Source of the DNA: a virus
DNA length: 64,000 nucleotides
Strand: one strand, 5' to 3'
Virus record (IMG/VR): IMGVR_UViG_3300030102_006960
Coordinates: 65,950 to 129,949 of that record
Below are positions 57,765 to 64,000 of the stretch, one piece after another; position 1 is the stretch's first letter, and every line of letters begins with the position of its first letter. The notes beneath the pieces were generated by a model. That model was not told the DNA's origin. It did no database searches and saw only the letters and a program-made list of their open reading frames with translations. A program made the position numbers and the translations under genes.

Positions 57765-58494
57765 TAAATCCATTCTGTAATCTATCTAAAATCTTTTTTA
57801 ATTGGGCAGCCTCTTCAAAGTTTTGTATTTCTACTGCTTCTTCCTTTTGTTCCTCTAACATATCAATAATATTAGTGTTACCTAAAATCTGTATAAATTT
57901 TTCTTTAGCAGAATTTCTTCCTTTAGGATCTTTATGTATAGTTAAAATGTATAAAATTGTACCTAATAACTCAAATAACAATATAAAAGAGTTACCCCTA
58001 AAAAATAATTCTTCCCCCCTTAAATTAGAAACAGTTCTATAAATAGACATATTATTCGCAATAACTATAGGTATATTTTTTAACTCATTTAGGGGTATAA
58101 ATTCTAAATTATATAATTGATCTTCATTCCCAATACCGTCAAAATCTACTCTAATATCTATAAAATCTTTTTCTTCATTTAGTTGGATATAATCAAATAT
58201 TTTATAAGCTTTTAGGTGTTGTATTCCTTTTGTGGGGTTGACAGTTTTACCTTTTTTATCCCATTCATCTAAAAATAAATCTAAAGACGAACCCTTCATC
58301 GTTTCTTTAAAAATTATATTTAATGATTCTTTTTCTTTAATCACGTGATTAAAGAATGTTTTAAAAGTTATACCATCTTCTAATTGTACAGGACAATCTA
58401 AATAGTTTATAATTGTATCCACTTTCTCTACTTCCTTACTAACCTTATCTATTAAGTGTAAAGATCCATTTTTTTTAAATAGTATTGTTCTCAT
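57754..58494 (-). CDS. Protein with C-terminal UVR motif
   Basis: 246 residues. The last 35 (IDMLEEQKEEAVEIQNFEEAAQLKKILDRL) are a clear UVR motif, the helical hairpin that links UvrB and UvrC and also occurs in McsA and ClpC-type proteins. The rest is unrecognised and has one hydrophobic stretch (SFILLFELLGTILYILTI). It could recruit a UvrC- or Clp-like partner. The second minus-strand gene follows upstream by one base. Confidence 0.72.
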   Translation of the reverse strand: MRTILFKKNGSLHLIDKVSKEVEKVDTIINYLDCPVQLEDGITFKTFFNHVIKEKESLNIIFKETMKGSSLDLFLDEWDKKGKTVNPTKGIQHLKAYKIFDYIQLNEEKDFIDIRVDFDGIGNEDQLYNLEFIPLNELKNIPIVIANNMSIYRTVSNLRGEELFFRGNSFILLFELLGTILYILTIHKDPKGRNSAKEKFIQILGNTNIIDMLEEQKEEAVEIQNFEEAAQLKKILDRLQNGFTNE

Positions 58495-58495
58495 C

Positions 58496-58717
58496 TTAAT
58501 TATAAATAGGCAATATTTGAGATAAATTATCTAATTTATACATTCGTCCATTTACTGTTGCACAAATATCCCACCCAAAAAAGTCATTCCTACCTAATTT
58601 TTCTAATACACCTTCTATGTCAGTATAACCTTCAGTTGTAATTCCCTTATCTGTGTCAATATTATATACGTTTTTTAGCAATACTTTTTTGCCAACTAAC
58701 TTTAACTTACGATCCAT
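58496..58717 (-). CDS. Small unrecognised protein, operon leader of the UVR gene
   Basis: 73 residues, beta-rich (LKLVGKKVLLKNVYNIDTDKGI, WDICATVNGRMYKLDNLSQILP), which suggests a small SH3- or OB-like domain. It sits one base from the UVR-motif gene and is divergent from 58877 across an inverted-repeat region. Confidence 0.6.
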   Translation of the reverse strand: MDRKLKLVGKKVLLKNVYNIDTDKGITTEGYTDIEGVLEKLGRNDFFGWDICATVNGRMYKLDNLSQILPIYN

Positions 58718-58746
58718 TTTATATGAAATTAATAAATAGTCTTTTC

Positions 58747-58824
58747 TTTTTGTACTATTTTTTTGTTTTCTATAATATAAGTATATATTATTTATTTAAA
58801 AGATATACAAAAATAGTACAAAAA
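58747..58824. repeat. Perfect 16-base inverted repeat in a divergent intergenic region
   Basis: TTTTTGTACTATTTTT (58747-58762) and AAAAATAGTACAAAAA (58809-58824) are perfect reverse complements separated by 46 bases. The spacer is almost pure A/T (TATAATATAAGTATATATTA). It lies between divergent genes starting at 58717 (-) and 58877 (+), the place for a paired operator or a control hairpin. Confidence 0.75.
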
Positions 58825-58876
58825 ATCTAATATGTCAATATTTGACTATATTAAAAAAATAAAGTATCTTTATTAA

Positions 58877-59296
58877 ATGAATGATAAAGTAAAAGAAGCT
58901 ATCATATCTTTTTTAGAAAAAAGAGATTTAATCAATGAAAATACTTATAATGAATTATTAAGTGATAGTGAGAAATTAAAAACAATAAGAGAGGTTATAA
59001 ATAATTCTCTGTTGGAGTGTAAAAGAAATATAATTAAGTCTAATATTAACCTTTTAAACGAAAGAATATTCAAAGACGATTATGAAGGTGCAATTGAAGT
59101 AATAACAAATACTAAGGATAAAACTTTTTTTTATGATTATTTAGATTCACTCAATGATTTACTACTTAAATTTCAAGATTATGAAAAGTGTTTTGAAGAC
59201 GAAACAGTACATTTATCTGTTGTAAAAGATAACTTTTTTTTAAAAGATGATCAAGTAGTTGATATATTAAACGAAATATATTTGGATAATAAATAA
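58877..59296 (+). CDS. Unrecognised helical protein
   Basis: 139 residues, helical and charged, no motif. The leader contains TTTGACTAT and ATCTTTATTA. It begins a plus-strand run of five small genes. Confidence 0.6.
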   Translation: MNDKVKEAIISFLEKRDLINENTYNELLSDSEKLKTIREVINNSLLECKRNIIKSNINLLNERIFKDDYEGAIEVITNTKDKTFFYDYLDSLNDLLLKFQDYEKCFEDETVHLSVVKDNFFLKDDQVVDILNEIYLDNK

Positions 59297-59316
59297 TTTT
59301 TTTGTACTTTTATAAT

Positions 59317-59661
59317 ATGTTAACAGAGAAACATATTAAACATTTCGTAGAAAAAGGTAAAAGTTTTTTCGATAAATACATTTCATATACTACTAATCCT
59401 TTAGGTATACCATCAGTAATCAAAGTAAAAAAAGTTAATACAAGTATATTTCAAGTAACTGTTTTATCACCAGATCCTGTTACTTCTTCCGATGTTTCCT
59501 TTTGTGTAACCCAATCAGTAGAGAGACATTACGCTTCATTAAATATCGCTAACTTATTAGAGTCAAATATGTACTTACCTCAAAAGGATTGTCATCAAAT
59601 TGCAGAATATATCGTACAAAAAAAGTATGAACAATATATAGATTTTGTGATGTCTTCATAG
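59317..59661 (+). CDS. Unrecognised small protein
   Basis: ATG 59317 (after TTTGTACTTTTATAAT) gives 114 residues with alpha/beta character (FQVTVLSPDPVTSSDVSFCV, then a helical end). An upstream in-frame ATG at 59302 is less well placed. No family recognised. Confidence 0.6.
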   Translation: MLTEKHIKHFVEKGKSFFDKYISYTTNPLGIPSVIKVKKVNTSIFQVTVLSPDPVTSSDVSFCVTQSVERHYASLNIANLLESNMYLPQKDCHQIAEYIVQKKYEQYIDFVMSS

Positions 59662-59688
59662 TTTTTTCATATTTATGAAAAAAAAGAC

Positions 59689-59907
59689 ATGATATATTTT
59701 ATTTTTATTATCCCCACCCTTATATTTGGTTTAGTAATTTATTTACTATTAAGAAAAAAGAAGAAAAATATGAATTCTATTCACAATGATGAAAGGGTAA
59801 TGAACGACTTAAAATTTTTAAGAGAACAGTTATTAACTGAAACAAATCCTAATGTTCGTTTAGAAATAATGAAAAAGATTGAAATTATATCAAGTTTTTA
59901 TAATTAA
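59689..59907 (+). CDS. Small membrane-anchored protein
   Basis: 72 residues with an N-terminal anchor (IYFIFIIPTLIFGLVIYLLL), a basic stop-transfer KKKKKN and a charged helical tail. The leader has CATATTTATG. Overlaps the next gene by one base. Confidence 0.62.
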   Translation: MIYFIFIIPTLIFGLVIYLLLRKKKKNMNSIHNDERVMNDLKFLREQLLTETNPNVRLEIMKKIEIISSFYN

Positions 59908-60212
59908 TGTCTAAATTACCAACTATACATATTAATAGTGAGTCTGAAGAACAAGACTACCTTAGAAACTATAAAACACAATTACATATTAAAATTATGG
60001 ATACTGTAGAATTTGCATATGATAATGATGTGAACTCAATAGAGGTAGTAAAAGTAATTAATAATTTTAGAGGTATTACATTTGTATTGTGTGTTACAAA
60101 AGATAATTGGGAAGATAGTTTAAATAAATCTTTAGATCATTTTTTAGAAGAGGAAGAGTATGAATTATGTAATAAAGTACATAAAATTTTAAAAAAAATA
60201 AGTGATGAGTAA
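59907..60212 (+). CDS. Unrecognised small protein
   Basis: 101 residues, alpha/beta (LHIKIMDTVEFAYDNDVNSIEVVKVINNFRGITFVLCVTKDNWEDSLNKSLDHF). The pattern of two strands and a C-terminal helix pair suggests a small regulatory domain, not identified. Its end overlaps the Smr gene by eight bases. Confidence 0.6.
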   Translation: MSKLPTIHINSESEEQDYLRNYKTQLHIKIMDTVEFAYDNDVNSIEVVKVINNFRGITFVLCVTKDNWEDSLNKSLDHFLEEEEYELCNKVHKILKKISDE

Positions 60213-60423
60213 ATTAGATTTACATGGTATAAGACATCATGAAGTACCTAGAAAAGTAGATGTATTTTTAGGTGAACATCTACAAAAAGGTACGAATGAA
60301 GTTACTATTATTACAGGTCATAGTGATAACATGAAAAAAATTGTAGATGAAGTTTTAGTAGATTATGGTTTAACATCTGAATATGGATTTTTATCTAAGG
60401 CAGAATTAATAGTTAAACTTTAA
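60205..60423 (+). CDS. Stand-alone Smr domain protein
   Basis: 72 residues, essentially a single Smr domain: LDLHGIRHHEVPRKVDVFL, then VTIITGHSDNMKKIVDEVLVDYGL and a final AELIVKL. Smr domains occur at the C-terminus of MutS2 and act as RNA or DNA nicking nucleases, including cleavage of mRNA at stalled ribosomes. The usual LDLHG is complete, while the TGxG motif reads TGHS. ATG 60205 is preferred over GTG 60202. Confidence 0.83.
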   Translation: MSKLDLHGIRHHEVPRKVDVFLGEHLQKGTNEVTIITGHSDNMKKIVDEVLVDYGLTSEYGFLSKAELIVKL

Positions 60424-60489
60424 TAACATTTATTTGACAAAACTCTACTAAGTTTAAAAAATGTTTGGTTATTTATATATAAACTATAT

Positions 60490-61074
60490 ATGAAAAACAC
60501 CGAACTATTAAATGATCTAAATAATTATATGAAAAATTTTAGATCAGAAGACACTGTAAGTACTAAAAAAAGTAAGTACAAATATTCTTTAAAATCTGTA
60601 GCATTTACTTATGGTAGTACACCACAAGAAACATTTCAAAGTTTATTAAATAATTTAAAAATAAAACCTAAAAGATTAGTGGTGGTGGGTTCCAGTATTG
60701 GTTGGATTAATTTTTATTGGAATGAGTTATATCCTAATATTGAAACTATTGGTATTGACATACATTCTTTTCGCGTTAATTTTGCAAAAAAAATGGTGGA
60801 CAAGTTTAATCTAAAAAATATTACTTTCTCGGAAACCTCTTTTTATGATTTTGAATTTTCTGAGGGGGATTTAATATGGCAAAGTAATTTGTGTTTTAAT
60901 GGTAAAGATGTTTGTAATGCAAACGAAGATTTACTAAAAAAAACGCCTAAAGTAAGTATAATTAGTTATAGACCGATTAGTAAGAATAAAGAACATAGAA
61001 AATATATTACCCCACATTACTATCCTGTAAGTTGGATGGAAAAACAATCTTTCTATATCTATGAAAAAATATGA
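60490..61074 (+). CDS. SAM-dependent methyltransferase-like protein
   Basis: 194 residues with a Rossmann-type AdoMet-binding region: RLVVVGSSIGWINFYWNEL near residue 62, then TIGIDIHSFRVNFAKKMV, where Asp closes the second strand. A DLIWQSNLCF strand 4 follows. Substrate unknown. It opens a four-gene unit with overlapping ends (14 bases with the next gene) that also carries an FAD-fold protein, a SET protein and an ATP-grasp protein, so a common pathway is likely. Confidence 0.72.
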   Translation: MKNTELLNDLNNYMKNFRSEDTVSTKKSKYKYSLKSVAFTYGSTPQETFQSLLNNLKIKPKRLVVVGSSIGWINFYWNELYPNIETIGIDIHSFRVNFAKKMVDKFNLKNITFSETSFYDFEFSEGDLIWQSNLCFNGKDVCNANEDLLKKTPKVSIISYRPISKNKEHRKYITPHYYPVSWMEKQSFYIYEKI

Positions 61075-62032
61075 TATAACATACATTTCTTCTAATATTT
61101 CTTTTTTATTAGATTGTTATATTAATTCATTCAAAGACTTAAACCTTTGTTTAATCGATAAAGAAGATAATTTAGGAGGTGCTTGGCAAATATCAGACGC
61201 TAGAGTACATTTGCAATGGGTTGGTGAAGAAAATAAAAAATATATTGACATTATAAATAATGACTTAAAAAAAGTTGATAGTAAGTTTGAAATAAAAGGA
61301 CCACTACCATATGTTTATACAATAACAGAAAAAATATATACTACTTTTTCCCTTTATCACATCAATTTAGGTTCTAATTTATTTATGAAAGAGCTAATAG
61401 AAAAAATTAAAAGTAGATCTAACGTTGATATAATCAAAGATGACATTAAAGAAGTTAAATTAAAAAATAATGTTTTTAATATTATTGGTGAGGAAAAATA
61501 TATATCTAATAAATTATATTTAACTAATAATTTAAAATTAGATAAAATAAGTTTAAATTATGTAAACTATAGACTTAAGTATTTGGATAGAAAATATAGA
61601 CACCTTTTCATAAAAGTTAAATCTACACAAATAAAACCATTAAATGTTTTAATATGTCAAGCTAATGGGTTTAAGTGGGATGACAACATGATATTTGATG
61701 ATTACAATAAACAGAAAATTCATAAAAATTTAGATAAATCTTTAAATTTTTTAGTAAATGTCTCTTCGTTATATGATACCGAAAAAAACACACAATTTTT
61801 TTCTTGTAGAATAAAGAATGACAGTTTTGTTAAACATTTCAAAAACTATTTAATATATAATAAAATAACTAATAAAGATGTAGAAATAGAGATATTAGAA
61901 GATGATGAGTACACCCAACATAGACTTATTAATGTATATACAATACCAAAAACTAAAAATTTAGAAGTATTTACAAAAATGAACTATTTTTATTATTTGA
62001 TGAAGTTAAATGAATTAAGAAATGAACATTAA
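61061..62032 (+). CDS. FAD/NAD-dependent oxidoreductase-like protein, degenerate
   Basis: The 323 residues start DITYISSNISFLLDCYINSFKDLNLCLIDKEDNLGGAW, which has the strand-helix-strand and GGAW pattern of amine-oxidase or UDP-galactopyranose-mutase-like flavoproteins. The GxGxxG loop is replaced by SSNIS. A later FIKVKSTQIKPLNVLICQANGFKW may be the substrate side. It may bind a dinucleotide weakly or have lost FAD. Overlaps its neighbours by 14 and 11 bases. Confidence 0.55.
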   Translation: MKKYDITYISSNISFLLDCYINSFKDLNLCLIDKEDNLGGAWQISDARVHLQWVGEENKKYIDIINNDLKKVDSKFEIKGPLPYVYTITEKIYTTFSLYHINLGSNLFMKELIEKIKSRSNVDIIKDDIKEVKLKNNVFNIIGEEKYISNKLYLTNNLKLDKISLNYVNYRLKYLDRKYRHLFIKVKSTQIKPLNVLICQANGFKWDDNMIFDDYNKQKIHKNLDKSLNFLVNVSSLYDTEKNTQFFSCRIKNDSFVKHFKNYLIYNKITNKDVEIEILEDDEYTQHRLINVYTIPKTKNLEVFTKMNYFYYLMKLNELRNEH

Positions 62033-62654
62033 AAAAGGATATAACATACCAAAGTGTGTAGAACTTAAAAAGTCACCATTACATGGGTTGGGTTATTTTG
62101 CAACAGAATTTATCCCAAAAGGAAGTAATTTAGGTATATGTCATTATTACGATTATAGTGAAACACCGGTTAAACATTTAAGAAACCCTTTTGTGGGTTT
62201 TTTTAATTACTCAGTCAATAAAAACGCATGGTTACCCATAGTAAAAAAAGAATTTTCTAACGGTAAAGGATATGTTACTGAATTAATAACCACAAAAGAT
62301 ATTAAAAAAGGTGAAGAGGTTTTACTAAAATATAGTTGGTATGACCCTACAAAACCTGACACTGACAAAAATAAACATTACATTCCTCTACCAGATTGTG
62401 TTTCTATAGAAGAAAGAAATGGGAATTATGTTCTTTATGCAACTAAAGATATTATAAAAGATTTTGATTTTGGACATTCCCACAGTTATTATAGTAAAAC
62501 AGATTGTTATGAACCTAACCCTATCGGTGGGTATTTATTAGAGTCTGGTAACCCAAATTCTCTACTTATTAAAAAAGGTAAAGAAATTTTTTTGAGATCT
62601 AAAAAAATAATAAAAAAAGGTGAACCAATATCTGTTAGTTATGAAAAAATTTAA
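62022..62654 (+). CDS. Tandem SET-domain protein
   Basis: The 210 residues hold two SET-like halves. The first has KKSPLHGLGYFATEFIPKGSNLG, FNYSVNKNAW, then TTKDIKKGEEVLLKYSWYDP. The second has NGNYVLYATKDIIKDFDFG, GGYLLESGNPNSLLI and SKKIIKKGEPISVSYEKI. Both follow the SET order of a start loop, a pseudoknot N-x-S/G region and a GEExxxxY ending. SET enzymes methylate protein lysines using AdoMet. Phage SET proteins are rare, and a tandem pair is unusual. It shares an operon with a second methyltransferase-like gene. Confidence 0.75.
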   Translation: MNIKKGYNIPKCVELKKSPLHGLGYFATEFIPKGSNLGICHYYDYSETPVKHLRNPFVGFFNYSVNKNAWLPIVKKEFSNGKGYVTELITTKDIKKGEEVLLKYSWYDPTKPDTDKNKHYIPLPDCVSIEERNGNYVLYATKDIIKDFDFGHSHSYYSKTDCYEPNPIGGYLLESGNPNSLLIKKGKEIFLRSKKIIKKGEPISVSYEKI

Positions 62655-63405
62655 TACTAAAAACTTAATTAACTGGCAACCCCAATTTGATTATGATTAT
62701 GTTGATGATAAATATAAAACTTCAATAGAATATAGTTATCGTAAAACTTTGACACATAAAAATAGTGTTGAGTGTGAAACTATTAAAAAACTTTACAACA
62801 AGTATGAAGTTAAAAAGTTTTTTGAAAAGTTTGAGTTGAACGTTCCAAAACTTTATTATTATACAAATATAGAGAGAGATATTGCACACATTTTATCATA
62901 TCACAAAATATACGTTGCAAAACCAGCACATATGTCTGAAAGTGATGGAGTTTTCATAAATGATAGGAATTATGAAAAAGTTAATAAAAGTCTTAATGAT
63001 AATCTAAAAAAAACATCAAGACCAACAGAACCTAAAATGATGAAAGAAACAGAAAAAGGAATGTTAGTAGAAGAGTTTATAGACTATGATTATGAGTTTA
63101 AAGTATTTGTATTATATGGTTGTCCTATTGTTGGTGATTTAAGAGACGGATCAAAAGAATGGGATAGGGTAGATATCATAGATAAAAATAATAATTATTT
63201 TAATTGGGATAAAGAATATGACATTTGTAAAAAAATTGCAAAAGAACTTAGAATAGACTTTTTTAGAATAGATTTCTTTTACAGTAAAAAAGAAAATAAG
63301 TTTTATGCGGGCGAAATGGCATTTAGACCTTCTACATTATTGGGGGTAACAATAGAAAATTTTATACTTTCTAAATGGAAAAAAATGACACCTATTAAGA
63401 AATAG
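62641..63405 (+). CDS. ATP-grasp protein (TupA-like)
   Basis: ATG 62641 overlaps the SET gene by 14 bases and gives 254 residues. ATP-grasp features are YVAKPAHMSESDGVFI, MLVEEFIDYDYEFKVFVLYG, ELRIDFFRIDFFYSKKENKFYAGEMAFRPS, with the Asp and Glu metal ligands in RIDFF and AGEMAF. TupA-like ATP-grasp enzymes join a carboxylate to an amine in cell-surface polymer synthesis. Here it likely joins an unknown acid and amine within the four-gene unit. Confidence 0.8.
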   Translation: MKKFNTKNLINWQPQFDYDYVDDKYKTSIEYSYRKTLTHKNSVECETIKKLYNKYEVKKFFEKFELNVPKLYYYTNIERDIAHILSYHKIYVAKPAHMSESDGVFINDRNYEKVNKSLNDNLKKTSRPTEPKMMKETEKGMLVEEFIDYDYEFKVFVLYGCPIVGDLRDGSKEWDRVDIIDKNNNYFNWDKEYDICKKIAKELRIDFFRIDFFYSKKENKFYAGEMAFRPSTLLGVTIENFILSKWKKMTPIKK

Positions 63406-63465
63406 GGTTACAAAACTTTTACAAATCTATCTAAATAATGGTAATCATACTTCCTATTTATTTAT

Positions 63466-64000
63466 ATGAAATGGAGTGGATACGAATGGATAAAACAAGA
63501 AAGATGGGGAAACATTCATCCTGACAAACCTATTTGTTGGTATGATCCTTCCGCAGTGTCTATTGATGATAATGGACACTTAAACCTCAAAACACATCAC
63601 AACCCTAAAGAATTTGAATCATTAAACCTAACTAGTAATATTGGTGTTGGTTTAGTATCTTGTACTGAAAAATTTGGGTATGGATATTTTGAGATAGAAG
63701 CTAAACTACCGAGAGGTAAGAATTTATGGCCAGCGTTTTGGATGTGGTCTTGGGATTCTTGGCCACCAGAAATAGATATTTTTGAGGGTTACACAAGAAG
63801 AACTAATGGGTATTTTTCTTTTGATTTTTTAAACCCCTTTGGGTTTTGGAATGTCCAAACTAATTTTCACTATGGTGATGTACCTAATAATACTAGTGAG
63901 GGTGCAGAAACTCATTGGATGGGATTTAAAGATCCTTCTAAAAATTTTATAAAGTATGGGTGTTTATGGGATAGAGACAAAATACAAATATTTTATAATG
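63466..64000 (+). CDS. Glycoside hydrolase family 16 (partial, C-terminus outside window)
   Basis: 178 residues before the window ends. LTSNIGVGLVSCTEKFGYGYFEIEAKLPRGKNLWPAFWMWSWDSWPPEIDIFEGY has the GH16 order, with the catalytic E-x-D-x-x-E in PPEIDIFEGY. GH16 enzymes cut beta-1,3 or beta-1,4 glucans and galactans such as laminarin, agar or carrageenan. There is no signal peptide, so a virion depolymerase is more likely than a secreted host enzyme. It follows the ATP-grasp gene, 60 bases away. Confidence 0.85.
   Translation, partial: MKWSGYEWIKQERWGNIHPDKPICWYDPSAVSIDDNGHLNLKTHHNPKEFESLNLTSNIGVGLVSCTEKFGYGYFEIEAKLPRGKNLWPAFWMWSWDSWPPEIDIFEGYTRRTNGYFSFDFLNPFGFWNVQTNFHYGDVPNNTSEGAETHWMGFKDPSKNFIKYGCLWDRDKIQIFYN

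Noticed and set aside
1-64000. tRNA genes
   Set aside because: The only GGTTCGAATCC-type T arm read in the window belongs to the tmRNA at 35476-35492. I did not scan exhaustively with a covariance model.
1-64000. CRISPR arrays, insertion sequences and integrases
   Set aside because: No evenly spaced direct repeats with unique spacers and no transposase or integrase motifs (DDE, HUH or tyrosine recombinase) were seen in the translated genes.

Overview
The window is a 64 kb piece of a large, AT-rich tailed-phage genome that probably infects a member of the Bacteroidota (Flavobacteriia-like). The phage reading rests on four things. Small genes are tightly packed and often overlap by 1-35 bases. 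There is a T4 gp46/gp47-type recombination nuclease pair. There are several peptidoglycan hydrolases, orphan DNA methyltransferases and many short unrecognised proteins. No ribosomal RNA or host metabolic pathway is present. The host reading rests on TTTG / TAnnTTTG promoters, the near absence of Shine-Dalgarno sequences (starts follow A-rich leaders), a short primary-type sigma factor of the Bacteroidota kind, and a phage-encoded ribosomal protein bS21. No capsid, tail, terminase or polymerase gene lies in the window, so this is an accessory and regulatory part of the genome.

Layout. 1-5.5 kb: SbcCD-like nuclease (gp47, coiled-coil protein, gp46) and a sigma-70 factor. 5.5-17 kb: membrane, coiled-coil and virion-like proteins, a degenerate amidase, a possible spanin-like overlapping pair, an Amidase_3 lysin, an NlpC/P60 lysin and a Nudix hydrolase. 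17-30 kb: a PD-(D/E)XK-like nuclease, an OmpR-type response regulator, a Ro60-like (TROVE plus vWA) protein followed by about 460 bases of structured non-coding RNA, thioredoxin, DnaJ, ClpP and a Dam-like methyltransferase. 30-44 kb: a second methyltransferase, two SlyD/FKBP proteins flanking a complete tmRNA gene, an M20/M42-like peptidase, a nucleotidyltransferase-PcfJ fusion, and ferritin overlapping bS21. 44-54 kb: a run of acidic paralogues sharing an N-terminal helical domain, two of them with DnaJ-type zinc repeats, one gene with a 2H phosphoesterase domain and one with a HAD RNA-repair-like domain. 54-64 kb: a possible DNA glycosylase, DUF932, a compact CCA-adding-like enzyme followed by a closed 243-base structured RNA, a UVR-motif protein, an Smr protein, a four-gene enzymatic cluster (methyltransferase, FAD-fold protein, tandem SET, ATP-grasp) and the start of a GH16 glycoside hydrolase.

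How the genes may work together. One theme is RNA and translation control: bS21, tmRNA, ClpP (the usual destination of tmRNA-tagged proteins), DnaJ, SlyD, thioredoxin, the Ro60 protein with its candidate Y-like RNA, a CCA-type enzyme and two RNA-end-processing-like domains. A second theme is possible virion packaging: at least eleven proteins start with one of two short N-terminal signatures that end in an (L/I)xE tripeptide, the cleavage pattern of T4-type prohead proteases.

The candidates most worth pursuing as undescribed systems are the Ro60/structured-RNA pair, the capsid-targeting-like paralogue family with its fused enzymes, the 243-base RNA behind the CCA enzyme, and the SET/ATP-grasp/FAD/methyltransferase operon. 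All function calls are from reading sequences by eye; no database search was run.
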